Shown one piece after another: positions 11,822 through 24,100 of a stretch of DNA of 64,000 bases (positions within the stretch are counted from its first letter, which is position 1; each line of letters begins with the position of its first letter). The translations under genes and the position numbers were made by a program. The notes beneath the pieces are model-generated. The model made no database searches, was not told the origin of the DNA, and was given only the letters and a program-made list of their open reading frames with translations. The DNA comes from Neospora caninum Liverpool (Eukaryota > Apicomplexa > Conoidasida > Eucoccidiorida > Sarcocystidae): the NCBI RefSeq assembly GCF_000208865.1, contig NC_018390.1, positions 2,808,270 through 2,872,269 of the forward strand, written 5' to 3'.

Positions 11822-14800
11822 GGCTGTTGACGTATCAGAAAAGCAGGAGACGATCTACAACGAAACACGACTGGAAAAGCCAGAACTAATAAACACGATT
11901 GTGTCAAGTGTCGGGAATCGCCGGGAATGCGAAACTCTACACAGTTGGTTGGTTTGATCGTGTGCCTGAGAAGGATGAGTCGTCGCAAATGGCGGAGTGT
12001 GTCTGCCATCCAGCTTCGTGCACGAGCTCAAAGCGACAGCCGTGTAGTTCGCATCCGTATGCTGCATCGCTTGCCTACAAACAGTTCCAGCGGCTGAGCC
12101 TGCACAAAACCGTGCGTTCACGGAATTGGGAAGCGGTTCAAGAAAAGAACCACCTGGAAGGCCTCCATGGAATCGATCACACCCTGAACATCCGCTTCTA
12201 TGCAACTACTCGCTGGCTTGACATTTATTGAGCCCGCTCCAGTCAACAGAGTGTGCTGATGTAACACGCTACCCTAGGGCTGTTTGCACAGATCGATTGC
12301 ATGCAAGCGTTCGCTGCCAAGAGCTGCCGGCCCCTTCCAACGTCCGCTGGCAGTTGTTCTACAACTGTGACATCGTCGTGCACCATTCAAAGAAACGTGC
12401 TTTAGGTTTATGCCCAGAGAGTTGGATCTGCAAATGCATATCCTGACGCGGTTGCAAGGAGGGCGAAGTGGGTGTGCGTGGTGGTCTCGTAGGGACCCTG
12501 ACCAACCACAACAGCGCTGCGACACGCTGACGCACGAAAAAGCCAGCGGTGCCGTATGTCATATCAGTTTCCTCAATTCCGAGAGTTTTGTGTCTCCCAG
12601 TGGGAAAATCACGTCAAGGAATGAGAGCGAAGCACCCTACCTGTGTCTGCCGGCCTGTTCGTTGGTGTGTCTGACCGAGGCGCCATGTTCCAGTCATGCA
12701 GGAGATGTGCAGGCACCGCCCGGTTACCTTTTCTGATTAATAAGCGCAGTTTCAATTGTGATTGGTATCAGGAAGCGTCGCAACACCGACACGGGCGCTC
12801 TTCAAAACTGCAGCTTGTCATTGTGACCAAGCGCATCCTACACCTAGAGGCTTTCCCTGTTTTGTCATTTTTGCTGCGGAGCGTTGCCCGCTAGGCGGAC
12901 GAACGTTAGGCGGCGAAGAGAGGGGGGGCAGTGATTATCTGTTTTTAGCCGGAGCGGCGCTTCGTCAGCTGGAGTGCTCCGCCAGTCGCCATGAGTCGTG
13001 GTAGCAGGTGAACAGGAATGTCCACGATGGCGACAGGTCCGTCGCAGGCCATTCGGTTTATTGTGAACAGGACTGGCAATCTGCCCGTCATCAAAGGTAA
13101 GAAGGAATGACCCCTGTATTTTGAGAGAATGCTGCTGATGTCGTTACCAAAACGGACATCCGCACGCGTCCACACAAAGACAGCTTCGAGAGCAACCGGG
13201 GGAACCATGTATTCAACGCGGCAAACTAGAGATTCCTATTCTATGGCAAAGCGCTTCCTAAGGCGGGATTCGGTGGTCTCCATGATTCTTGCTTGTCCAT
13301 CTTGGCCACTGCAATTCTGCAGATGCGCAGATTGACCCTACCTGGACGGTCGATCGCATCATTCGAGAATGTTTCGCCTCCGAGCTTGCAGAAGGTACAA
13401 GCCAGAGTTCCAACAACACAACGCTACCGCAGCTTTGTCGCTTTTGATGCTATTTCTGCGATTGGATTTACGTCGACAAGGAACGCCAGTCTCACTTTTC
13501 GTATAAACGGTGTTAGGAAGGGAGCCTCTAAATTGTGCGCGTAGCAGGTGTTTGATGTTCTCAGGCGGCGGTATTATGCGTGTCCACGCGATGTTTTGCT
13601 GTTGTCGGTGAACGTGTTGCAAGTTTTCACCCCATCTCTTCTTAGATGTTGAGGGATTACTGCGTGTCAGTAGATGTTCTTCCACGTATTCAAGAGTGCG
13701 GATCCTTCTCGTGGTTAATAGTCTATCGATCTCAGTAGGTGCGTGTATGAGAATGTAATGTGCAGTGCAACCGAGTGGTTTACAGCATGCCTTGCGGTCT
13801 CCTATTTCTCAGGAGAACACGTTCGGCTCATTTATATGGGTCACGTGCTCCAAGGAAATGCAACGCTGAGTTTCAGCCTTTCAGGGAACTCTCCGTATGC
13901 AGGCGTAGTACGGAGCAACGGGGCTTCCGCGCCAGCCGCATCCAGTGGGCTGTGTACAATCCATGCGCACATCCGGGCAGACTCAGGACCCGCTGGGAGG
14001 GCAGCCCCCAGAAATCTTAACCACGGTGCGTTCTCCCATATAAGTATCCCCCATTCCGACTTCCTGTTTGAAAGGGATGTCACAATGCGAAATGGTATAC
14101 GAATAATGCAAATAGTCGCGGTTTCACTTGCACACTTCCGCTCACGGCTAACTGTCGGACACGTTGCTTCCACATGAGTCCGAGCCATCGAGCTGTACCT
14201 AGATCTACAGAGCATGCTGCCGGCGTCCGGTTGAATGGGCGGCCACAGGGGACGCAAATGAAACGTGGCCCCATTGGAATGAAGTGGTCCATCAGCCGAA
14301 GCTACAAGCGTTATACACACTTTGTGTAGTTTGTTCAGTTTGACAAGCTGTTCTGACATGTCCGATTCATGAGAGGTGTTCTAGAAAGAATGCAACTGAC
14401 CTTCAGCTTTGCTGTGCATCCGCTGCTTGTCGTGCAGATGGTAGCACGGTCGCGGGCGGCGGCGACTGGTCAACAACAGTACTGAGAGTGGCCAGTTTTA
14501 TCATTCTAGGAGCGTGCTGGTATCACAGGGCTATCTCCCCTATAGATTATACCATTGTGTCGACAGCGATTCTGTGTGTTTTCACTGCCATATTTCTTCT
14601 TTGCATGCGATCTGTGTTTGACATGTCGCTGCGTACTTTGCTCCGGATACTCCGGTTGCCACGTTTACTCTCCTGAGCTACACAGCAAGAGAATGGGTAC
14701 TTCGTATGTATGCATACATGATTGAATAGAGATACAGAGCTATAATTTCTCACCGTATATGTATATATGTGCAAATGAATGGCACATCTCATTACAGTTA

Positions 14801-16962
14801 TTTCTGTCATGTGACTCCTTTCTTCCTTTCGGTGTCATTTACGTTTCTCCGTACCTGGCGCCGTTCATGTGTGGCCATTAAATGATGTTTTCCACGGGCC
14901 ATTGTCTTTTCTTGATTTACCAAAAGTGAGAATATCAGCTACCACCAAACAAATATAGGGATCATCCTGGGAAACTGGAGAGCAGAAATCTGTTGCATGT
15001 TCAGATACCGCGATGTGTCCTCTTTCCATACTGACACCTAACGTCTCCGATGTGCGTTTGAAATAGGTGGTGGACCGCATGTCTGAAGCCGCATCCGTAT
15101 CTCAGCTTGCCAGTGGACACAGTAGTATAGCTTGTCGCGGCGGACTGCTCCCGCCCATCATCGTGAGATTGAGGTGATGGAGCATTCTTGCCGTACAAAT
15201 GTAGTTCGCGGTGGCTGTTGTCGTCGCAAAAGAAGACTCATGTCCGCATTTTTCGTCTACGACTTACTTATGTGCATTAAGTGGTGCAACAGTTTTCAAG
15301 CCAGCCGCGGACACGGAAAACCACAAAGGAAGGCCCGTGTACCTTGTCGACTCAGTCGTGTCCTGTGGAACGGTATGTGGAACGGCAGTACTGCGCGCTC
15401 ACACAAAATCGAGACATTGGGACAGGAAGTCACGAAACGTAGACTTGTGTTACAGTGATCCTACTCCAAGCCTCAGAGCGGCACCATTTATCCCCCAGCG
15501 CAACTCGGCCTTGACATGAAAGCTATTGAGGTGTTTCGGTGAGAATGAGGTGTCCCTGTCAACAAGCATGTTTTTGCCCTTTAAAAAAAGAACCGAGTGT
15601 GACGGGAGAGATGCAGATTCCATAGAATCCAGCAGAATACGGTTGAATGACGTTATACGCATTAGATTTTCTGTCGAACGACGGACTTTGCCGCTGATTC
15701 CAACATCGCCTAGACATCCAGCGCGAGTACTGGCATGAAGAGGCCAAGGGAAGAGAAATTTTTGCTTATAGCATATATGATCAACTGCCCATCCTCAGAC
15801 TAGAAAATCCTCCGGGTTGCGCGCATTAGTGCAACCAAATTCGGGTATGTGGCATCGGAACTGCTGATGGATATGCCCACACCCAAGCCAGTATTCCCTA
15901 GCCAGCTAGGGTCCTCCGAATGACACCCGCATTTCCAAAGACTAAAGGGGAAACCGTATTTGCCAGTTTTCCCCTTTTACGACCGCAACAGAAATGTGAG
16001 GTTCTGTCCCGGACACAAACACCAGTAACGGAATTATTGCCGTAAGACCGTGCCACGCGGGACGAAGGCCGAGGAACGTCCGAGTTCCTGCAAGTAGTTG
16101 GGCGGTGCCATAGAGATCCCTGAGGAGTCGCTCACTTCTGTCACAGTACCTTTGGAGAGACATGGATCTCGGTATTTGCGGTTAAACTGCATTTGCGCCT
16201 CTTCGTAACGGTAGCAAACATAGCAAGGCGTGTCACCAAGCGGAACGCTCGGCCGGGGCCGGCTACTGAGCTGCTGTGTCTCTAGCGGGCGAAAAGCAGT
16301 CCCACCTTGTGGGTATCCTGCCGCACACTGAGCTGTTAGCGCTTAGCTGCATTTTCACATCGTACCGATACTTGGATTGACGGTACATTCTGAAGGGTCC
16401 TTTTTGGTTACTCATTTTTGTACAGATTTTGTGCGCTTCATTCGAAGCAGCACATCCACACAGTCGCTTCCTTCCGCAAGCGGGGCCACAACGCTTGTTT
16501 TTTAACCTGGCCAGTCCATCGGCTTCCGAACCGGCAAAAGGACCTCTCTTTTCCTCAGGAGTGTTGTGTACGATTCAAACGACGTTTTTGACCGTTGACT
16601 CCAAAGGTATTGGCTCCGTCAGAGGGGAAAGCCCTGTCGTGTCGACCCTTTTGCTTTCTGGAGCAAGGAACTTTCAGGGAGAACCGGACAACTTTTCTTC
16701 CTTGGGGACCCGGACACTTTTCCCTGTGCCCTCGCATCCGCCCCCTTTCGTTTCTACTTGCAGGACAAACTGGTACATCAGTCGCTTAGAAAGGCATGTA
16801 AATATCCTGTCGTCCTAGGAAAGTTTCGGTATACTACAGGACAGGCCGTGTCTTCCAGGCGACAAGTTCCGCTCGACACACACTGCGAGGTCCGAGCCTT
16901 CAGCAGCGCGCGTATTCTCGGCTGATCATGGTAGTAAATTATGATTCACCTGTTGCGTCCTG
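11822..16962. other. 5.1 kb without a supported gene
   Basis: Only modest open frames occur here. The most notable is a stop-free plus-strand stretch near 14343-14676 that encodes two hydrophobic helices (VASFIILGACWYH and STAILCVFTAIFLLC). It has no clear start codon or splice partners. A 172-codon frame on the minus strand at 13841-14359 overlaps a plus-strand frame of similar length, and neither has a recognisable signature. The promoter of the heat-shock gene must lie near 11822-12300. Confidence 0.4.
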
Positions 16963-19241
16963 ATGGGGAACGCGTGTCACTTTTGTCGAAATGGACGTCG
17001 GCCTGAGTCCCCAGGGAAGGAGCTGGGTACACCGGAAGAAACTGGGTCGTACACCTCCCCGCAAGGTGCTCCCCACGGTTCTCCTTCCCGTCATGCGAGT
17101 AGTCGCAGTAAGGAACTCCGAAAGGAACTGAGCTTTCGGCGAGCCGGAACAGGTACGTACGTCGATGGCGAAGTCGGGACACTTCATCAAACTCGAAGGA
17201 GAGGGACTGAACTGCGACGCTTTGTGCAGGTCCCTGAGCTGTTCACGCATTAGTATCGATCTGAATCTCGAGCACCTCAGCGATATGCTGGATCACATTT
17301 TCTTGCTTACTCTTTTGAATTGTCAACCATGGGACAAATGGAGTGTTTTTTTATGGAGCCTGCTTCTCTTGAACGTGGGTCCCCGTCGGGCTGTCAAGCG
17401 TATGTGAGTGCAGCAAGTGGGAGCTGCTGCTGTGCCACGTCACGAGTCGTTTTTCTTCGCTTTTCTTCTATGTGCATTTTCAGGCTTTTCAAATGAGACC
17501 GATGGCGGCGGGGAAGTATCGGATGGATCGAAGCGATACAGTAGTCCATCCCTGCGATCTTGCAAGACTCTGGCGCCTCAGGAAGAAGATCAGCTACGAT
17601 CTTTCTATGAGCGCAACCTTGTTGAACAAGAGAGGTACGAATCACTGAAAAGAATTTGCGCAAGGAAAAGTAGTGGTAGCCGCGACAGTGTGCTTGGCTG
17701 CTGATTGCAGTGGTGTGTTTTCATCTACCAAGGCGACCTATTCTAGCGTGCAGCTGTTGGGTTTGCAGAAAAGGCAGCTACTTAGGTCACATCTGATCGA
17801 ATGTCCGTTGTGGACTCTAGGCTGAAGTCTGCTGCTGCGGTGGATACACGTTAGTCTCGCCCGGAGGCGTACGGAAGTGACTGGGCTGTGGGAAGTGGAT
17901 AGGAACTTTTCAGCGATTGTTCAAGGGCGCACCCCGTTGGGGGCGTGATTTTCACAGTGCACCGTCGGCGGTGCGTACGGAACGGCATGGAGAACATTTT
18001 TTTATTCCATCCGCGACGACGTTCAATACGTTCATCCGCAAGAATCTTGACCTCATGAGGAACAAGGCACTGGCTTCTGTCGATCTGGTATTCTTTCCTC
18101 GTAATGGCAGAGCATCCGCGAACGCAAGTTCGCGTATAAGCTCTGCAGCGTATCTCTTTATGCGGTCTGAATTTTCGCTGCGCGTAAGTAACGGAAAAGC
18201 AGCTGAGACGATGTGATTTTGGCCTTGTGTGTGTGTGTGTGTGTGTGTGTGTGCCGATCCTCTAGGCACGTGTCGTTCATTTTGAACGAGGAGGCGAAGT
18301 TGCGGCGCGGGGAGACGTACTCTCGGGTGCCGTCGCTCCACGCCAGAGAGGGATCAGAGACTCTCGTCCCTGTGGATCCTCACGAGGTTAACGAGGCCAT
18401 GGAACGGTTTGACGTCTTCAGTCCGGATGAAAGACATTCACGAGTTGAAGAGATTCTCGAAAAATATGTTGAATCTCAAGTGTAAGTAGCGCCCCGTAAG
18501 GTGTACACTCTAGGTTCCAGAAAGCCCCTTTTGCAATACCTTCAGCGAGTTGCCTCGTAGACGTGCAAGGTTTCGTGTTTTTTGTTGAGGGATAAGCGCC
18601 TTGAAGAGACCGGTCTTTTCGCGAAACAGCGCTGAAGATCCGGTCCCGACGAGCACAGTCCCGCCTGTCCGGTAGCGTAAGAGTGGCCATCGCTAAAACA
18701 GCTTTGTAGAGTGTGCGGGGTGGAACGGCCAAGACAGAAGGCGCAAGTGCCGCTCGGTCTGTTCTTTTCGATCCAAACATTTTTACCGTGCTTTCTGTCT
18801 TTGTGTGCCTCCTGCGGGTTGTCTGTTTCTTAGCGAGAGCGGCAATACGCAGTCACTGCGGAGTTTCGGTGGCCGTGCCAGTCCAGGATCGTCAATACTT
18901 CCCTGATCTGTCTTCTGTTTGCAACACGCTTTCGTCGTCTTCGCAACACATCGCAAAAGAGGGAACCGTGGCGAAACACATGTCAGCCCAGCAGCCAAGC
19001 GTGCGACTGGCTGTTTGCAGCACACACAGAGCAGCTGCAGGACACAGGTCGACGCCCGTTTGCATCATGATCAATGAAAAGTTGTTGAGAGTGTTACACG
19101 TGTGATGCCCATTCGTGAGAGGGTCGTGCCCGCAGGTGTTACCACGTGCGGCGGCAACCTGAGATCTTGCCGCATGAAGTTTTGGCCAAGTACCATCAGT
19201 CTGACATTTTGGTTTGCCAGAGTGCCGCGGCATTCGAGTAG
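16963..19241 (+). CDS. Unrecognised 220-residue protein with MGNAC dual-acylation start
   Basis: Four exons join exactly in phase: 16963-17152, 17484-17634, 18266-18481 and 19136-19241 (663 nt, 221 codons with TAG). The product begins MGNACHFC. Gly2 followed by Asn-Ala-Cys is a classic N-myristoylation site with adjacent palmitoylatable cysteines, so membrane attachment (for example to the inner membrane complex or a vesicle) is a fair inference. Residues 10-75 are Ser/Pro/Gly/Arg-rich and probably disordered. Residues 85-190 are acidic and helical (QEEDQLRSFYERNLVEQER, VNEAMERFDVFSPDERHS, VEEILEKYVES). The tail contains ILPHEVLAKYHQSDILVCQ. I recognise no family. The MGNxC start resembles that of acylated inner-membrane-complex proteins, but the rest of the sequence does not let me assign it to them. 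Exon 3 follows a (TG)14 tract that sits where a polypyrimidine tract is expected. Confidence 0.8.
18226..18253. repeat. (TG)14 microsatellite next to a splice acceptor
   Basis: This is a pure TG tract ending about 12 bases before the AG (18264-18265) that starts exon 3 of the acylated-protein gene. Confidence 0.95.
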
Positions 19242-21155
19242 TGCGAGTACCGCTGGGCGCAGCGGACAGAGATGAGTTCGCTTCTGTCGCTGGCGTCTTC
19301 AAAATTTGGCAGTGACGGTTTTGAACGACAGAGCGCCCGAATGTGTAGTCATTCTTGCATTCACAAGGGATCTTATGCAGATGCAGTGTATGTCGCTTTG
19401 GTCGTCCTCACGGTTTTCATGTTGACCCGGGGGAGATGGTGTTGCTGGAAGAATCATCGCCGCCGGTGATGTCGTTCGGGTCCAAATGAAGACAAGAGAT
19501 GTTCGTGTTCGCTGTGTCGTGTTAATGGTGTATCGTGATTCTGGCAGAGCATGCGTTGTCAAGGCTGATGATCGCTCAAGCGGGTTTTTTCGCTGGAGCG
19601 TGGAGGTTGACAGTTTCCTTTGTCCGTCGCGCGGACCCTTTTCCCAGTGGCCAGTGTCTTGTGATATCTGTGTAGTCGATAGCTCCTTCGATACGCACGT
19701 CGTGTCCTGACACGCACCCTGTGAGCGATTGTCTGTTTTGGCGCGTGTCACGGCCTTCGAGAAAGGTTTTGCGCCTCCGCCGGAGGCATTTCCACCCCGC
19801 TGAGTTGGCGATTTCACGCGGTTCGTCTTTGCAGCACCACGTGCGCGAAGAGTGTACTCTCGAACTGCACTCGAAATCGTTGTTTGAAAGACGCTACGAA
19901 TGGGATTTGAACCGATAAACCTGTTGTGTGACAATAGGAGGAAACAAAGTGGAAGTCGTCCCTCCCCTCTCTGGTGGAAAACGGTACAGAGCGGGTTGAG
20001 GGCCTTCTGCGGACAGCTTTTTGACCGGCTTGCAGATTCCAAGATTGCTGCAACAGTCGTGCCCAAAGCGTCCAAAGATCTTCCTCCTTTTCAGGGAATG
20101 TGTGCGCTCTTGTGTCTAGTTGATGTAGGTCTTTGTAGGGTGTCCGTGTGTGCGCTGAAGAGTGGTCGGGTCTTGTGGGGAAAATGCGCTTCCCCCCAAA
20201 ACTGACGAAGACGCAGGTTGGAGGAAAGGTGTGCTTGCCAAATTTTCAGTATAAACTTCCTTCACAGTATTCCTTTTGCGTAGCGTTGCCTGCAATCCGT
20301 GGACTGAGGGTCGCGCAGGAGAGACGGGTCAAGGCCTTCCACCGACTCCTGGCAGTGCTTCCTCACTTGTGCAAGGAACTGTGTTGCGGGACTGCCGGAA
20401 AGCATGTCTTTTTTTCCGGGAAAGGTTGAAGTGAAGCAAGAGGTGACTCCTCAGCAGTTCGGCGAATCTGCGTTAGCCACGCGATCCTCGGCGCTGGCAT
20501 GAAGTGTGCGTGTGTGTGTGTGTTCCAGCATATCCTAGGTATTCCATGGCTTTTCCCTCGACCTTAGTCATAACCGGACACTTGACAAGGCGAAGCGTAT
20601 CCCCGAAAGGACCACCCGTTCGCATGCAAGACTGCGACACTCCAAGAAACGTACAGTTTCCCGATCTCTGACGCGTCCTTCAAAACTGTCACCTGTCTCG
20701 AACGTTCATCGACAGGAAACACAAGCTGTGGTCTGCCGCAGGGTGTATCCATCTCAAACTCGGTATTTGTGTTCAGCGGGGGTGACAGTTGCGGTCTAGC
20801 TGAAGTCAACGACACGGACACGATCGATTCCAAACATTGGAGTGTTAGCACTTCGCACACTCTCAGCAGCCGCAGAACGGGTGACTCTTTGGATAACGCG
20901 TCAAATGCAACTGATACTTCTCGCAAATTGTTCCGAGAAGGCGCTGTCGCGCCTCTCACACAAATCGACAGTGGAAACGTTTTGCGTGTAACAAACGCCC
21001 GCCCCCTGCGCGCTGACACCCGAGCTGACGGGGAAACACTACATTCGCGCACCTTGAGCAGGGGTCACCGTGTGTTCTTACACGAACCCGTCGCAACTCG
21101 TCTCGCTGCGTTCTTTCCAGGCAGTCGACGAACGCAGAACCATCCGGGACGCTTC
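19242..21155. other. Convergent intergenic region
   Basis: These 1.9 kb separate the plus-strand acylated-protein gene and the minus-strand CPC1 gene, so both 3' UTRs lie here. A 258-codon stop-free frame on the minus strand (19299-20075) has no ATG near its beginning and no recognisable domain, so I do not call it a gene. A short GT tract is at about 20508-20523. Confidence 0.5.
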
Positions 21156-24100
21156 TCACGGCAGTGAACTGCCGCGCTTCATAGCATCAATGGCTTTGGC
21201 CACCCTCAAGCCTTGGCCTCTCGTGAAATCCGGATCTATGAAAGTCGCTTGGCTTTCGATGCCACCCAGGTTCTTGCCACGCGCAATCTTCAGGTATCCT
21301 TGGACACCCCAGTTGGGACCCCAAGTGTTCCGAACGATCCAATACTTGCGAGGTTTTTCATTCTCAGCGTTCGTCTCTCCCCATCCTACCAGCGTAACTG
21401 CATGGTTTGTGTACTCCCACCCGGTGAGAACGCCACTGCAATGGGGTGAATCGTTGTCGCACACGCGAGCGTGACTGGAGTTCGCGTCGTAGATCCCTGA
21501 GCTGTATGAAAAAAGAGAAGGAGGGGCGTCGAACGCAACTGGTACAGGGCCGTTCTTGTAGATCTCCAACATAATCTGTTGTTCACCCGAGCACTGGTTG
21601 CACTCGTAGCAGCCGCCAATATAGCCGTAGTCCTTCGCATACCTAGAAAACAGCGCAGAGGCACAGAAAGAGCAGATGCCGCAGACCACTGAGACGACGT
21701 CTGCAACACGTCCTGGTGGCACACAGAGATCCGCATTCAAGATGGCGGTCACTACACCTCAGTAAGAATGTTCTTTTCGAAAATGCGTCCGTTCCTCCTT
21801 CCCTCCCATACTCCGTTGTTCGGCTCACAGGCCGATCCGCCTCTCCTTAGAAAGAATTAACTTCCATGGGGGCCGTCTTCATTCAACACGGTGACTCTAA
21901 AACGTCAAAGAACACCGCACCCCACAACCAGCTGCACGGTAGAAGCTAGAAATGGGTCAGGTCCAACGAGAAAATCTTCTAATGAGCGCCAAATCCAAAA
22001 CGGAAGGGAAGAGGCACAAACTTGCTGACGCTTCTGCCCCGTATCACTTAATACTCATACACACCTGAACAGCATGACTGTTGGAACTCCTACTCAATTC
22101 AGGCCACACGGAAATGTTTCGCAAATGGAATGGGGGTGCTCTGCACGAGAAACCGAAACCGCATCATCGGATACTACTTCGACACAGAGGCACGCGTCAG
22201 ATTGGGCGGCCTCAGAGTTGGTTGTCCGCATACCATCTCGCATGCTCAGCACATGCTCCCAAATTCGCGTCGGCCTGCAGCATCGACTCACTGCCCGCCT
22301 CTGGTGAGCCCGTAGCTGTTTGAAACGGACAGCTCTCCGAGTGATTGCCATGGTATTCCATACACCTGACTTGAGGAATGCCTGCACAAAAAAATCACGG
22401 CTGATAAGCGCGGCGCCATTCAGAAAGACCATTCTCGACTCCAAACAAAACGGTTTTTTTGTGTGTTCTTGGGAAACGACTTCCGAATTCCCCATGTAGA
22501 TTGGTACAAAGAAGTTGCCATAGTCTCTATCCAAAGCCAGCCTAATTAATCCTTGAACGGTTTGTCCCTACTTGACCCCTCAGTTTAAGTTGAGGAGTCC
22601 TTTGTGGCACTGGCCGTCGTCCTCGAAAGGAGCTTTCTGCAATCGTGCCTCGCACTCGAGTAGCCATTTTGCAATGAGGCGTCAAGACAACAGCAAGTGC
22701 GAGGAGTGGTTCGCCGCTGTTCTTACCAATGTCTCGCGCGTGTTTCCCCACAAGATAGGGGAAGCCTCCGTCGCAGCCTTGGTTGTAGAAGGAACAGGAG
22801 AGGACCGATTGTGAGGATAGTTCGCCGAGTTCGCTTGTGTTTCCAATGTTCAGAAACGACACCTCTTCGCTGTCCGTCACCGCATCGTCCTTCACAGTTC
22901 CAAAGAGTCTGACTTCCTTCCCAAGCATGCGAGATGCTGCAATCTCGAAACGTTTCTGCAGGGCGTACGTCGCCGCGACGGCATAGCAGCTACCACAGCT
23001 TCCCTGGTTGGTGACTTTCTCGTCAAACGCCTTATTAGAGAAGGGATCCGACCACGAGAATTCTTTGGGGAGCGTCAGAGGATCCTGCGTGTTCGCCACA
23101 GTTGCTCCCGGCGCCAATTGCTTGCTCTGAGCTTCTGGACCCGTTGTGGTACTCGCCACCTGGTGAACGTGACTCCTGATTGGGGCCAAGAAGTTCGTGC
23201 GCCCAACTTCCAGGGCGCTCACTGGAGACAGCACCTCCAGAGTATCCTCAAGCTGATTCAACTTTCGCGTATCCAAGGACTTCTCGCCTGAAGAAACGAG
23301 CAGCAAGAGCAAAGCACGACAGAGCACGTGCTGCTCCGAATCCCACGAGACGGAATGAAAAGAAAAACGCGTTTCGAGTTCCCCGTAGCAGCACAGGGCC
23401 GGTGTGGGAAGTTAGCGCGCGCATGCAGCGTGGACACTCTTCGAAAAAATGGGACTTGCCTCTCTTTCGAAACTGCCGCCACCGGTCCGCACAGTAACTG
23501 ACCCGTCGCCCGCTGGCATGAATATTCCAAAGAAAAGGAGAGTGCACAAGAGAAAGGTCCGCGACTCACCTCTCTTGCACGGGCACGCGTAAACCTGAGA
23601 GGCGGCGGCATCTCCCTCTGCAGTGGAAATTTCCGTACTCGACTGCATGAACGAAAGCACGCCTGCGTTGTCGCCTAACGGGAAACACAGATCCAACGCC
23701 GGACAGAAAAGAGAAGTCAATAGCTGCCAGCCGTGTACACCGCAAGTTCTCCAATGTGCGTCCAGTTTGCTCTCCAGGCGGCAAGAGGTGAACGTCACTG
23801 CCGGAAAAGGAGTGCAGCAACTGCCCCGTCTCGAGCACGTCGTTACTCCGCAGTCAGGCAGGCCAAACGATTCTAAACGTCCTCCAGCGCCGAAACATAT
23901 ACATGAGTTTTTCTCGCCTCTGATAGTGACTCGGTACCTTCACACCGATCGGCCGCTGGAAAACCTTCTGACGGTTGTTTCACTGTCGAGCCTCTTTCCT
24001 CGATTCAAGGCCGACTGGGTGCCTTTGCATACCTGCTACTCTCATTTTCTTGAAGCCAAAATCCTTCACAAAACGGGACAGGTCTCGGCGGTTCACGTTC

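Noticed and set aside
13841..14359. 172-codon minus-strand frame
   Set aside because: It overlaps a plus-strand frame of similar length, and neither has protein-family signatures.
14343..14676. Stop-free plus-strand stretch with two hydrophobic helices
   Set aside because: No start codon at the beginning, no joining exons and no known family. The second helix could arise from T-rich DNA by chance.
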